The translations under genes were made by a program, and so were the position numbers. Shown in pieces: positions 21,518 through 33,800 of a stretch of DNA of 64,000 bases. The notes beneath the pieces are model-generated. The model did no database searches. It had not been told where the DNA came from and saw only the letters and a list, made by a program, of their open reading frames with translations. The DNA is taken from contig CM074760.1 in the NCBI GenBank assembly GCA_037355855.1, positions 736,501 to 800,500 on the forward strand. The letters are read 5' to 3'. Positions within the stretch are counted from its first letter, which is position 1, and each line of letters opens with the position of its first letter. This stretch comes from Pseudo-nitzschia pungens. Its lineage: Eukaryota > Bacillariophyta > Bacillariophyceae > Bacillariales > Bacillariaceae.

Positions 21518-22917
21518 TGCGACGAGCGAGCTTGTCCAAATCGGCAAGGTTGCGGAATACAACGCCGCTGCCGTTCGCACGCACCTTCTCGGTAGCTGCT
21601 TTGATCCTCATCGTTCGCGGTCACTTCAGTCAAAAAGGGTTGCAAGCGTGACGCTATTTGATGGAAGCTCTTCCCAACGGTTCAGTCGTGAGAGCAGATC
21701 GCGATGCTGAGTTGTTTCATTGACGGATGATTCATTCGTTCGTTTGTTCCGTGTTCCTTTCGATTGATTGATTGATTCGTGGTAAGGTTTAGTATCTTGT
21801 TGTGTCACAGCGAAAGAAGACAGGGATTTTCGATTTAAAAAAAAACTCAATCCAAGAGGAGAGTTTTTCCTCTGCCCCCCCCCTCCGTCCGTAACGATCT
21901 CAACACTATAGCGCAGAAGAGTTTTTTAAAAGGAGATCATTTTTCTGATATGCATAGCTAGACATTATATTGCTGGTATTGTATCGAGCGCTCTCGACAG
22001 CCGTCACTGACTAGTATTGTAAAAGAATTTCTGTGCGGTACGTGGAGTAGGTCATTGAGAGGAACGAAGGACGAAGAACCATCAAGAATGCACCGGCTTT
22101 CTTCTTCAGTACATGAAGTACGAATGGTGATAGTAGTTCGTCTCGTAGTAGCAGTATTCCTCCCTCTTATCCACCAGCAGGCAGTACGTGTAGCGGTGCT
22201 GCTGGCAGCTGCTGTTTGCGCATGCGTCTACTAGTGGTCCAAACGGATCGAGTCCTTGGGTTGAGTCAAAAAAAGCCGGTGATCTCAAACTTTTGTGAGA
22301 AAACTACTCATGACGTGAGACAACGGTGGGGGAAAGTCGTCCGCTGTTTAGAAATGAACGGAAGATCTCGGAACACCTGCCCTGGTACAACTACTAGAAC
22401 GACTGGTACGAACAAGAGCGTCATCTTCTCGTTCCCCCATCTCGTCCGTTCTGCTACAATTAGTAGTGCCAACAAAAAATGCAATCGTTTGCGCTTCGTT
22501 CATTGATGAGCGCTGCGCGTACCGAACTTAGCTGCGTTACTGCGACGAGCAGCGTGCTGACAGAGTACGTCGTGCAGTGTTGGTCCCTTCGGAAAAGGAA
22601 TGATTATGAATTATGGATAGTCTAGCACTAAGCAGTCGTGTTCGGATCGGAATCGGAATCGAATCGAGCGGATGCGGATGCGGATGCGGATGAGACCAAA
22701 CAACGTGATACAGCAGAAGGCGGTGCAGTGGAACTGCCTTCCAGTTCGTATCTTGCGATGCGATGCGATGCAATGCGATGCAATGCGAACGCAGTGCGTC
22801 CATGCTTCCTTGCCGCGTTGTTGTCGGTTCTCGAATCTGTCCCGGTCCCAAACCCCTGGAAAGGTTTGCACCCTTCGGAGCAATACTACTAGACGGTTCC
22901 CGAGTTTCGCGGTTTCC
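21518..22917. other. Intergenic region, no supported gene
   Basis: This contains a GGATGC repeat at about 22670-22690 and GCGATGC repeats at about 22755-22785. No gene is recognised; the long plus-strand frame that enters from the right is the complement of the next gene. Confidence 0.6.
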
Positions 22918-24317
22918 TCATTCGATGCTGGTAGTGAGCGACGAGGAGGAACCCGATTTGGTCTTCTTGATGGATTTCTTCTTCTTTTTCTTCTTCTTCT
23001 TCTTTCCCTCCTTTTTCGATTTGTTGACCGTGGACGGCGCGAGGCTGCTGCTGAGCTGGCTGCCGGTATAGGTGCTTTCTCCCACTCCTCCCAGGGTGCT
23101 GGCCAGGCTGGCGTTGGTCATGTTCACCGGCATGCCGGTGTAGATGCTGCTGGCCACGCTGCCTCCCTTGCTGGTGAGAAAGCTGGTGTTCGGGGTTCTC
23201 CTCCCGGTCTTGACGGCGTCCGTGGCGTGCTGGCCCTCCTCCTGCCAGTTCGATATCATGTCCTGAACGAGAGAGGACGTGCACGGTTTCGGGGGCGGCT
23301 TGTACGCGTCCTCCGGAATCAGCAAGTGGTCTATGGGGTTCTTGCTCGGCTTGTCCTTGGCGTCGATGGTCGCGGAGTGGTTGCTGGGCTGCGGAGAGGC
23401 CGTGAAGGGTCCCTTTTGCTTCGCGCCGTTCGAGGCGCTGCCTCCCGCCAGCTGCACCGGGGCCTTTTGGCTCGCCGAGACGACGCTGCTCTTGGCCTTG
23501 CTCTTTTCCCGCTTGAGGTCCATGATCTGCTTGTTGGTGAGGATCTGCTCGTAGCGCAGGGCCTTGAGCTGGCTCTGGGTGGTGGCGAGGCGTTCCTGGT
23601 ACCCCCGCTGGATCGTCTCGAGCTGCTTGATCCACTGGTCCGTCAGCGCGCTTTCCTCCATGAGTCCCTTGATGGTGGAGAGACGGACCACCGAGGAGGA
23701 CTGCGCGGCCCGTCGCTTGCTGGAGCGATCGTACTTGTCGAGGCAGGTTATTTTCCACTGGGTGTTGCGCTCGAGGCCCGCCTCCAAAAGGCACTCGGAC
23801 TGTCTCTCGTAGAGCTCCATCCGCTCCATCAGCAAACTCACGAGCGATTTGAGCTTGCTCACCTCGCTCTGGAGCTCGTAGATCTGCACCACCGAATAGG
23901 GTTGGCGCGACTCTCCGGTGGGAGAGCTGGTGCCGCTGTTGGTTCCCACCGACGACTGCCAGCCCGATGGCTGACTTTGCACCGGCACGACTGGTGTTTG
24001 TCCGTGGTTGTTGGTCGGGAGGGGGGGCTTGGATGTGGTCGCCAGCGGGACGACCTTGTCTCCTTGTGGGGACCGGGATGATTCCTCGAGGTATTCCACG
24101 AGCCGGTTGGTGCGGATGAGGGAGTGAATGTCCTGCGCACTGCTGTCGTCGCCGCCTCCGCCGTAGTAGAATCGCGAGGAATCGTCGACCGTTGGATCCT
24201 CATCGATTTCTTCCATCACGGGAGACATCGGAGGTTGGAGCCCGCGGTGACGGTACTCGTCATCGTCGATATCGTATTCCTGGTCTTCGGCTACCCCCGG
24301 CATTTGACTCTGGTGGC

Positions 24318-24355
<38 letters not shown>

Positions 24356-25750
24356 CTCCCCTTTTGGTACTGGTGAAAGGCCGTTGGGGGCTGCCCTTTC
24401 GTTTTCGACGAGCGCAGTCCGTTTTGGGGTGGTTGCGAATTCATTTCCTCGATGAGCATCTGCGAGGCGTAGTCGTAGGAGGAATGGAGCCCGGAATCTT
24501 CGTCCATCAAACGCGGGCCGGTCTCCGAAAACACGTCGTCCTGGTGACTGCCGTAGCTATCGCCGTCTCCGCCCCCTTTCTTCGATTTCTTCTTTTTTTT
24601 GGATTTATTCTTCTTTCCTTTTTTGGTGGTCCCGGTCTTTTTGGTTTTGTCGCTGGAGGTTAGTCGTTTTTCGGTCGACGATTCCGTCTTGTTCGTCTTG
24701 TCCCAGGACCCCTTGTCCGTGCTGGTAGTGTCTAGTGACTTGATCGCTGCCGCATTCTTGTTCTTGTTCTTTTCTATATCATTGCCTTTGCCCTTGTCTT
24801 TTTTCCCTCCGCCAAACAATCTCCCAAAGAATCCCTTCTTCTTTTTCACCTCCTGGAGTGTTGGTAGGGGAGGATCGTCGCTACTTACCTGGAGCTGCTT
24901 TGGTGCGCTGTTGCCTCCTCGAAAGACCGGGCGTTGCTGCTGCTGCTGCTGCTTTGGCTGCTGCTGTTGCTGTTTTTGCGGCTGCAAATGTAGCTGCTCT
25001 TCATGGCTGCCGCTGTTAGAGTTGGAGTTGCTCTTGCTGTTTTCGAGCGTCGTGTTGCCGCTGTGATTGATTGTGCTATCCCCGGCGTCCTCGTCCTCGC
25101 CTTCGTGTTCGTGCTCGTGCTCGTGCTCGTGTTCGCGTTCGTGTTCGTGCCCGTCTGCCGTCTGCGTCTGTATCTGCGTCCAAGACCACCACCTGATGGC
25201 TGGCGTCCAACGGTTCTACCATGGGGCGATCGCTGGGAAAGCTGTACCGCCTCAGGTATTCTTCGTCCTCGTCCTCTTCGTCGTCTTCTGCATCCCCCGA
25301 AGACGGTAGAGACAATTCGTCACTGTAGTAGCTGCTGTCATCGCGCACGTAGTCGTCGTATTCGTCGTCGTCGTATTCATCGTCGTCAAATTCGTCGTCG
25401 TCGTCAAAGTGACGGTAACTATCGTCACTCTCACTGCTCCGACTGCCCCCGCTGCTGTGGTACATGGTGCTTTCGCTGTCGCTTTCTTCCCCGTCTCTGT
25501 ACGTGTCGTAATGATCTCCAGGATCGTTCTTGTTCGTGATGCCCCCCCTCTCGTCGCGGCGTCGGCTCTGGCTTTCCTCGGTCCGATCGCCGCTTGGTTG
25601 CTGCGAGAAGGAGTAATCAAAATCCCCCTCCAGCTCCTTTTCTGCTACGGCAGTGGCCTCGCCCTTTCGAGGCGACATCGGTTCGGCTGTTTGCTGTTGA
25701 TGTTGCTTCGGTTGATTCTTGCTCTTGTGTTTCCCCAACAACCGTTTCAT
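22918..25750 (-). CDS. Low-complexity protein with coiled coil and polyQ, function unknown
   Basis: The protein starts at ATG 25750 (MKRLLGKHKSKN). In order it has a Glu/Ser region, an acidic Asp/Tyr tract near 25360-25300, a His-Glu dipeptide run near 25150-25100, a Gln-rich stretch, a Lys-rich block (GFFGRLFGGGKKDKGK), an 11-residue polyQ, a helical segment with heptad character (YELQSEVSKLKSLVSLL, then QERLATTQSQLKALRYEQIL), and a very basic tail with a run of Lys before the stop. The acidic N-terminal part and the rest are in different frames, with a +1 step in about 25140-25175; both halves are clearly protein-like and read through as one. I do not recognise a family. The coiled coil and charged blocks suggest a scaffold, but that is inference. 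Confidence 0.6.
24321..24353 (-). repeat. Coding CAG repeat (polyQ)
   Basis: Eleven tandem GCT units on the plus strand encode an 11-residue Gln run in the overlapping coiled-coil protein. Confidence 0.9.
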
Positions 25751-27137
25751 GGTATTACCGTGTCGTGATAAAAAGCAGTCTGATACTGAGCAATATCTCG
25801 GTCTATTTTTTTCTGATTACACCCCGCCCAAGCACTAATTGACTTCAGTCAGCCATTGATGTGAACTATCGGGACACATGCTCTTTGCCAGCCATCCCGT
25901 TTTCCCCATAAATAGACAGACTTTCCATAATGACACAAATTCGCACATTTGCGAAAACCTTCATCTACGAAACATTTAATCTGTACCTTCAATCGCCCAG
26001 TGGAGATACCATTCAAAAAGGCAATTGATTTATGGTAGCGGTAATAGTATCAAAATGTTCTCGGTAGTTTACAACTTTATTTTCATAGAAAGGAAGGTTC
26101 TCTACTGATAGTTTCTTGCGCTCTCGACAAATTCTCGTGCTGAAACAAGGTATGAAGACGTTGATTATAACGCTCTGCGAAATGAGTGACAACATTTTCC
26201 GTTGAGTGAATTGATAAAATAATTTGTCAACAAATATCAGCCAAATTTGGCAACAAATTATATTTGCATGCCTTCCATAGTTAAGGTTACCGTATATTAT
26301 TAGCAATTCGATTGACCCGATCACACTCATTGGACTCTGCGCGGTAAGTGCCGTCTCGCCAAAAACGAATGTACCATCACATCAGTGTGATTGATTAAAA
26401 ATAATGCAACCAAACATACTCGTACGGTATCGTACGTGAAAAGGAGGAAACTAATTGTCCGTCACTTCTTACCTGTCTTCTGTTCTGGCAACGTATGATG
26501 TGAATGATTCATTCGTCGGTTCGATTCGGTCATGGCTCTCTTTTAATTGAGGAATGGAAAGGCCACGACTGAGAGAACTCCATTCTTCATTGGCTTTCCC
26601 GTTCCACACGTACTAGCAACCACCATATAAAAATCATTTTGAGCGGGAACTCATATCCATCCATGGTTTCCGATGCAAGTAGTGTCGCTCCTTGGGGTTT
26701 TTGAATGAGTCTTCCAATCCAACAGATAATACGAAGCACGGTTTACTTCGCTTTAAGTACGTCGATCGTCAGTCGTGTTGCCGACACTGATCGAACCAAG
26801 AACCTCACTTCTCCGACCTTGTCGACCTACCGGTAATACCGTAAGTCTTACTGGACGTATCTTTCGGTATTCCAAAACCGTGCTTGCTTCCAGTACGTAA
26901 GATTCGGATTGTCATACTGTAACGGAAAAACACTTACACACCATTAACACTTCATTCGAAATTTGAATTTAGAGAACTGCACCGTCGCATACGAATACCG
27001 TCACTCCGATCGCTTGCGTCCCAACAAAATGCCGAATATGATGAAAGGTCAGAAACACACGGATCCATAAGGTAATCTTACCTGGTACCAATTATCCAAC
27101 AATGCCCAAGGAATCGCTATAAGTTTCGATCACCAGA
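25751..27137. other. Intergenic region, no supported gene
   Basis: This is AT-richer than its surroundings, with no coding frame of interest. It includes GTAC-type palindromes (about 26420-26440). It lies between divergent genes and so should hold two promoters. Confidence 0.6.
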
Positions 27138-27829
27138 ATGAGTTGCGGTCTCGGATTCCAATCACCCGCGGGCAATGCCCTCAGCGAGTGGCTCTGCTTC
27201 ATCGGGTTGGGAAAAGAAGAATCAAGCACCCCGTCAACGGTGGGCTTGGACGACGATTGCGATGATGGCGTTGTCGACGTCGGCGACTCTTCGGACAGCA
27301 TCGAAACCCCCCGTCGCAAACTGGAGTATGCCGAGACCGGCAAGCGCACCTCGGGCATGTGTGTCGACTGCGCGCGGGGTTTTCAACACTGCACCTGTGG
27401 AATCCGCCAGTGGGAAACTCCTCCCCGTCACCTGCGACACGCCGGAGTGTAGCGATGTGGTGTGCAGCGATTGCCTGCGGTGCAGGAACCATTGCACCTG
27501 TCTCCGCGGGCACTCGCATCGCGATTGGTGCAACGATGACAGCGAGGACGAAAGCGACAACGATTGCAGAAAATCCGAACCGATTCGCACCATGAGCAGC
27601 CCCGGTGGGCTTTCACCGAGATGGTATCGCGAGTCCATTCCCGAGCGGAACGCAGATTCCCAACACCAGGCGAACAGCTTCCCGAAGATTTGCTGCGATC
27701 CTTTCAAACCGATATTACCCTTTCTTCAGCGGTGACAGCACGGATAAGCAATTCCAGTCGAACGACAGAAGGCTCGCACCCACAACCGCCGCGAAAGCTC
27801 GGCAAAAACAGCAAAGGCATTGTGGCTGA
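27138..27829 (+). CDS. Small Cys-rich protein with duplicated CxxC..HCTC motif, frame-broken
   Basis: From ATG 27138 the first frame gives MSCGLGFQSPAG and an acidic stretch, then CVDCARGFQHCTC. The second motif, CSDCLRCRNHCTCLRG, is in the next frame, preceded by VTCDTPEC. The C-terminal part (YYPFFSGDSTDKQF, stop at 27829) is in the third. Both changes are +1, within about 27390-27425 and 27700-27735. The repeated Cys/His pattern suggests two zinc-binding knuckles. I know no family for it. Without the frame steps the protein would end at 104 residues and lose the second motif, which argues that one protein was intended. Confidence 0.5.
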
Positions 27830-28369
27830 AAAGGTCCCGGCGGCAATCCCAAACCAGCCTCAGAAATAATGAACTTTGGCGAGGTGAGTTCTAGGGACCG
27901 GCCACTGTTGGTAGAAAGCGAATGAAAAGGCGGTCGACTGGGCATGAACAATCTTAAAATTCTCAGCGTAGACACTTCGATACAAATCAATTATCACATC
28001 GTTCGACATCTTTTGCCTGAAGTAATTGAAAATATAAAATATCTCAGACACAACAATCGCATGATGACTATTTTTTCCAAAACAGAACGGTAGTACTTCG
28101 TTGAGTAACTCCTTCGCGTGTTAGATTCCTCGGTAATTCCCAGTCATATTCGACTGATCGGCTCTTGTTGCAGGAAGCTTAGGAGATTTGATCGATCCAA
28201 AACCATTCGCAGTTGAGAAGTGACGATCCAAAGAACTTGGAGGAGACAGAAAGGGAATCTTCCGATTGTGCTCTTGAGATGATCACGCTAGTTTTCGTCA
28301 CAGAAATTGCCACGGCTGTTGGAATCCATTACTGCCAACTTCATTTCGATTTGCTGTCGTTCGATAAGA
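27830..28369. other. Intergenic region, no supported gene
   Basis: This is a short interval between convergent genes. No motif-bearing frame is seen. Confidence 0.6.
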
Positions 28370-29842
28370 CTACATAACGTAATAGTTTTCTTTCCCATTC
28401 TCGATGATTATTTCCCCGTATTCCCGGAATACCTCCCGGCACAAATCAGGGACTCCCTCTGGCAAATCCTCGAAACAGGCGTAATCGAAGGCGTGCAGAA
28501 GGCAAAGGGATCGAGCGATTGGCCCACCATCGCTCCAGACTTCCTTTGCTGCCTTATAGAGACCCCGCTCGTCTCTGGAGCTCTTGTGTTGACCTTGCTT
28601 CGTCATATGGGGATACTCATCCAGAGGGGGTGCCCCGGGACAGGTCGATGACACGAATTCGGGCCATGTAGTCGTAAGGTTGGAAAGGGAGGGAATGTAA
28701 CTCAGCGTTAGGTTATATTTCATCAACGTGTGAAGTATCCGGCTCATGGAATAGAAATGAGAATAAAGCCAGTTGGAGCCAAGGACCCTTTCTTCCAGCA
28801 ATACGTCACGGACAAAGGCTACGAAGCGCTTCTTCCCAAGCCAAGTGTTGTTGCTTGAGTAAGGGACATCTATGTGGTAGGGTGCTTGTGCATAGCCTCT
28901 GTTCCTCCTTTGTCTGAAATTCTTTAACGGTGATTTAGCGTTAAAGGAGAAAGCCTTGGAATTCTTGCGTTGCCTCATTAGTGGACCCCTTTCCCTCAGT
29001 AGTGTACCCATTTCGTTGGATTCATCCGTATTGGTCCAGGAGACGAGTCTCGATCTCGTTGTAACCCGACAGAAAGTGAGAAATTGGGTCGCGAATCGCT
29101 GTGTAGATGCATGGCGGAGGTGTATCGGCAAAGTTGTACCTAAGGGTCCGGTTTGTTCGATTGAAGGTGTATAGATAACTGGTAATGGCGTTGTTACAAG
29201 TCCCCCCCATCGACGTACTCGCCGCTGTAATGTTTGAAGAGCTTCTTTTCCATCCAGCGGATCTGGTTGTTCCCACACTTCCATATTCTAATGTAAAGGG
29301 TGGTAAATCGTTGACCTTGGTTGTTGGTCCCGTGAAAAGTGCTCGTCCCCCAGTCGCCAAAAAAGAATTTTCTCCTCATCAATGAGGGTTCCCCATTCCT
29401 CACTGAGGAATGACCGATCAACCATGCTGGGTTTGATTATGTCGTCAATCGGAAACTCTCTATTCCCATGGATAATTTTCGTCGCTTCCGAGATGTTCTT
29501 ACGAAAGACCTCTTTTCGTGCCAAGTCAAATAGTGTCTTCGACAAATAAAGATTCGGATAGCCTTCACCACACAAAACTCTTTGCAAAGGAGGCCACGTT
29601 GTATTGTAAAACGCAGAGTCCTCGCGCTCCGCATTCTCCTGTTGCTTGTAATCGTCTTTCGCATGTGTGGCTTTTGCGTTCGATGATGTTGTGAGCGACG
29701 ATATAATCGTTGGAAACACACAAAGGTTTATTAATCCCAGTCCCAACAGAAGAATGGCACAGAATGCTCTCCACGACATAAACCGAAGGTGGGAAGACCT
29801 CAACGAAGGCAATCGGATGCAGGAGATTTTGGAAGGGGTCAT
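28370..29842 (-). CDS. Carbohydrate-type sulfotransferase, type II membrane protein, frame-broken
   Basis: The N-terminus from ATG 29842 has a short basic tail and one hydrophobic anchor (AFCAILLLGLGLINLCVF), as in Golgi sulfotransferases, which move sulfate from PAPS to sugars. The 5'-phosphosulfate-binding signature is seen as IRIWKCGNNQIRW, and the 3'-phosphate-binding loop as IYTAIRDPISHFLSGYNE. The C-terminal part includes KKRFVAFVRDVL and FDYACFEDLPEGVPDLC. These pieces lie in four frames that follow each other by +1 near 29375, 29207 and 29025. Two of the windows contain homopolymers (T6 and G7). All parts are well conserved and in the right order, so a very recent break, an assembly artefact or recoding is likelier than an old pseudogene. 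Confidence 0.72.
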
Positions 29843-30035
29843 GGCTTTTCAGACTAGTAGGACTTGTCCAATGAAAGAATGACAGCGGCATCAGCGAGTC
29901 GATCAGAACCTATGTGAGGAACTCATCTAGTATTGAGACGATGCTGATTGTCAATTGTATCCTCCCGGAGAGCGATTGTGACTGTGAGGATTTGCCAATC
30001 GTACCGTAGTTGTCCTGTTGCGAAACAAAAACGCT

Positions 30036-30249
30036 CTGTTGCGATCAGGGGTCGTCATAGGGGGGGGTGTGACACGATGCGCGCTCCAGTAAGACCTTAC
30101 AAAAACTTCGTTCGAATCTGGAAAAAAAATTACATAGGAGTGGCACAACTAACAAAATCTGCCCGCCAGGATTTTTTTAAAATTTGTTTTTTACTAAGAA
30201 ACACGTCGTGTAGTCATACCCCACCTATTGTGACCCCTGATTGCGACAG
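30036..30249. mobile_element. Short TIR element (MITE-like) next to a tRNA gene
   Basis: The ends at 30036 (CTGTTGCGATCAGGGGTC) and, inverted, at 30249 (CTGTCGCAATCAGGGGTC) match at 16 of 18 positions, and the similarity continues through ATAGG and GGGGT for about 40 bp. The 214-bp interior is AT-rich and has no coding frame. I could not identify a clear target-site duplication. It ends about 25 bp from the 3' end of tRNA-Ala. Confidence 0.65.
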
Positions 30250-30260
30250 CAATGTTTTTT

Positions 30261-30267
30261 AAAAAAA
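30261..30267 (-). terminator. Pol III terminator (T7)
   Basis: Seven T residues on the minus strand lie 7 nt downstream of the tRNA 3' end, as expected for RNA polymerase III termination. Confidence 0.75.
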
Positions 30268-30274
30268 GCTGTCG

Positions 30275-30346
30275 TGGAGGAGGCAGGAATCGAACCTGCG
30301 ACTTGTCGCATGCGAAGCGACCACTCTACCCCTGAGTTACACCCCC
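30275..30346 (-). tRNA. tRNA-Ala (anticodon CGC)
   Basis: The 72-nt minus-strand cloverleaf begins GGGGGTGTAACTCAGG. The D stem is ACTC/GAGT. The anticodon stem GTCGC/GCGAC encloses the loop TTCGCAT, with anticodon CGC for GCG codons. The T arm is GCAGG-TTCGATT-CCTGC. The acceptor pairs G1-C72 and G2-C71, with G3 opposite U70, the identity pair for alanine; position 6 is mismatched. The discriminator is A, CCA is not encoded, there is no intron, and a T7 terminator follows. The A box (TAACTCAGGGG) and B box (GGTTCGATTCC) are both present. Confidence 0.93.
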
Positions 30347-30858
30347 TACAACTGAAGTAGCACAAACCCAAGCAATTTCAAATTTTGAACAATCCTGTAG
30401 CGATTTTAAATTCTCACCTATGCTACAGCCGCGTCATAACCACGAAGACAGCCTATGCACTAGATTCATCGTTCCGCGCAAGTAGGCACATCTTTTTCTG
30501 AACTTCTACAGATCACCTTCTTTACTACGTGTACGTGTAGCCAAGTTACGACAGATGATCGATGTTGGCATCAAACAAAAACTGTCACACTTCTTCAGCC
30601 GAGAACGGGATCCAGAATAATCCAGAATCGAGAGAAATAATGATCACAATTTGACAATACTACGAAGATCTTCGCAATACGGTGACCTTACTCGTACGAG
30701 TAATACAAATTGACATTCGTTTTGTTGAATTCGGCTGCGTGTGATTCGCTTCTATACTATCCAACAACCTGGGGGTTCTTCGAAAGCTATCAGCATACAG
30801 AGATAAGTCGTCCAAATTCGATTGCGTTGGATAGAGACTGATACTCACTGTGGTATCC
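30347..30858. other. Intergenic region, no supported gene
   Basis: This separates the divergent tRNA gene and the large plus-strand gene. I see no coding frame; it should hold the promoter of the latter. Confidence 0.6.
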
Positions 30859-33800
30859 ATGAGGTTCCGTCCGCTCCGAATCGATTACATGGCCGAGGCG
30901 GTCGAGATCTTGCGAGAAGAGCGATTGCGCGAATGGCAACGATGCGAAGAACGACGCGATGGTGGTCGGGACGAATCCTTCGCATCGTTTACAGGTCTTT
31001 GCAAACGAAACAAAAAAAGGCGCGTTATCCGAAGTCGTTCAAGAACCCCCGGAAGAAGAGCTACCTACCACCAGACCAACAAGAGAAAGACGGCAATGCC
31101 AACACGACAGTAGCAATTGCGGTGCTCCCGCCCTGGCTATCAAGTCCATCTGACGGCGAATGGTCGCAGTGTGAATGATAATGACACTCAACAGGTTGGG
31201 AATGGTTTCAAGAATGACCACAACAAAACAAAATGCGACCACGAGATCGATCCTACGACTGGCAACAACAATTGTGCAAAGAATTGCGACGAATTTGACA
31301 TATTTGAGCCGAGCGACAAAGTGCATTGCGTTGATTCCTCCGATCCTTTAGCTATCGAATTTCATCCACTGTGGGATGAATCAAGAAGAAATGGGCGTTC
31401 CCCTACGGATACGGATGGTCGCCTTTGGCGCTCTTTGCTCCCCCGGATCGACCATCGGGTTTTCTTCAACAACCCATGGATGCTAGCGTTGGTTTCTTCG
31501 ATTCGAAGATTTGCCACTCAAAAACGCATTTGTCAATACCAGCAGTGGAGTGATGCATTGTATCGTCACCAGCATGGTTCGTCGTGTAGTCGATTTTCTG
31601 CAAATGAGAACTCTACCAATGATTCCTTCTCCCACCTGTTCATTCGGATTCGGCAACAGACGCTCAATGAAAACATCCCGTGGCAATCGTGCGGGACAAG
31701 TCCGAAATGGTTGCAACACGACAAAAAGGAAGCCACGGTTGCCAGTCACACGGGCGTCGAACGCAGCAACATCCACCCCTGTCGCTCGGCAGAATCGCTG
31801 CACTTGTCGTTTGAAATTCGCTCTGCTCTGAGCCTTGGGTCCTTCGCGTCACGGTTTCCCATCGGATCCCGGCGCTCCCCGTCGGAAACCCGCAAGAGGA
31901 CACCGGGTGCTCTCGTGGAGGTGGGTGGCGCTACGAACAGAGCGAATGGTGCGAATATTCCTACACGTAATGTGTACAAGGATCGTTCCTATCACAGCCA
32001 AAACACCAACGAGGAAGAACAACAATCGAAATGTTTACGAAACCAAGAATTGCAATTGTATCCATCACCCACTTTGTCGTGGAAGTTGTTGGAAACCGCA
32101 ATGATGACCGCCCACATTGTTTCCGTCTACCAACAACAAGAGCAACTACGAAGGACATCGAATGCACAGTCCGGAGTTGAATCCTTACCTCCAGCGCGGG
32201 GTAGTGGTGTTGCACAAGACGCCTCATTCGAAACCATCCGTGACAAGGGGGGATCACCACGAATACTAGTGTCTCCCGCCACCGCAACAGCGGCTGCAAG
32301 TTCAGGTTTGTCAAAGATGCTGCCGGGAGCGACGACAATGCAGAATGACAACGAAAAGGCAGACGATGTCGTCGAACCTCCGGGAGATAGAAACGAACGC
32401 AAGAACTGGTCACGGTTTTCATCGCGATCGAGTCGGAATGCACAAGCTCACCTATCGAAGAGACTGTTTGGTAGCAGCGCGAATGCACCCGCATCAAATC
32501 TCGCACACCAGCATAGCGTCAACGACTTGGGGATTAGCCAGGACGACGTGGAACATAATCACAAAACCCCAATGCTGGCAAGATTCGGTATCAAGAATCG
32601 CGTCGGGATCGGTGACCGTTCCCAGAATCACCAGGGCGAGGCCACAGAAAATCGATTAGAACGAGGGAAGGAAGAAGAAGAATCGGTGAACATGCAATTT
32701 ATGGTTCAAGGGGAAAGCACTGCTCCGGAATCGTGGAAGATTATGAATTCCAGTAAGGAGAGCATGAACAAAGAAGATGGTACGTCTTCGGATTGCGGTA
32801 ACAATTCCACGACCTTGAATGATTGCCCACAAAAGCAGCTTCCAACGAAGGAAGGGAAAACGAATCCTCCGCACTCTCCAGAGCCCCGCCCGTTCGTTGC
32901 AGTGAAACAGAAAGAAAGAACACTGCTGCAGCGATTCGGACTTTTATCGAGAAGCAGTCCCGGAAACAACACCGGAATCGCCTTAGACGGAAGCAATGAA
33001 GGTGGATACGCAATCGGCAACGATGATTATGCCAATGATGATACAGATGGCTCGACCACAACTCCTGTTCACAGCAGAGATGTTGAAAAATCTGTGACCG
33101 ACGGCAACGGGGATCCGTCGTCCCCTTTTGAATTTCCAGTATGTCTAGACTATTACGAGGAAGAGATAGAAGAAGAAGAAGATAAAGGCAATGGCGAAAA
33201 TTCGTGGAACTACCTCCCTTCGTCCGATGCTTTTGGAAGACCCCCTGAACAGAACCAATTCAACGAATTAGCGACGCAGAGCAAGAGGGAACGAAAGCGT
33301 ACGCGAAGGGAGCAAAAGAAGCGCAGAAAAAAACAAAAGAGATCCGGAAAGCGGCGAAGGAAAGAAACACCAGAGAATGTCAGACCGGAGCAAAAGCACC
33401 AACACCGGGACCTCCACAAAACCATCTCCGAGGGGAAGCCACCCAACGACGGTGAGGGGCATAGGAACTCCATCGATAACGACGAATTGGAACACCTTGA
33501 AACTCCCAAAAAACTCGAACATCTGTCTCCTGCGAAGGCTTTGACTGTCCAACGCAATCCCGAAGACGTTCTCGATGGAACCAATTTGTGCAACAACGAT
33601 CAGATCAGAACTCCTCGTGTGGCAGGAGTCAGAACCTTTGTACAAGATAATCAAATACGTAGGGATGAGAACGCTTTCCAAACCCCACAACTGCTAGAAT
33701 CACAGGCGGGTGATGTCGAGGAGAACTTAGATGACGACCCCTTCTATGTTTCACCCGAGGAGATTCAACAAGCCAACAAAGATTGTAGCACAATGGTCTG

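Noticed and set aside
22672..24081. Plus-strand open frame of about 469 codons
   Set aside because: It lies mainly opposite the coiled-coil protein and has Leu/Gly-rich antisense composition; its 5' part is simple repeat.
30095..30115. CGTTCGAATCTGG resembling a tRNA T loop
   Set aside because: No matching acceptor, D or anticodon stems surround it; it lies inside the short TIR element.
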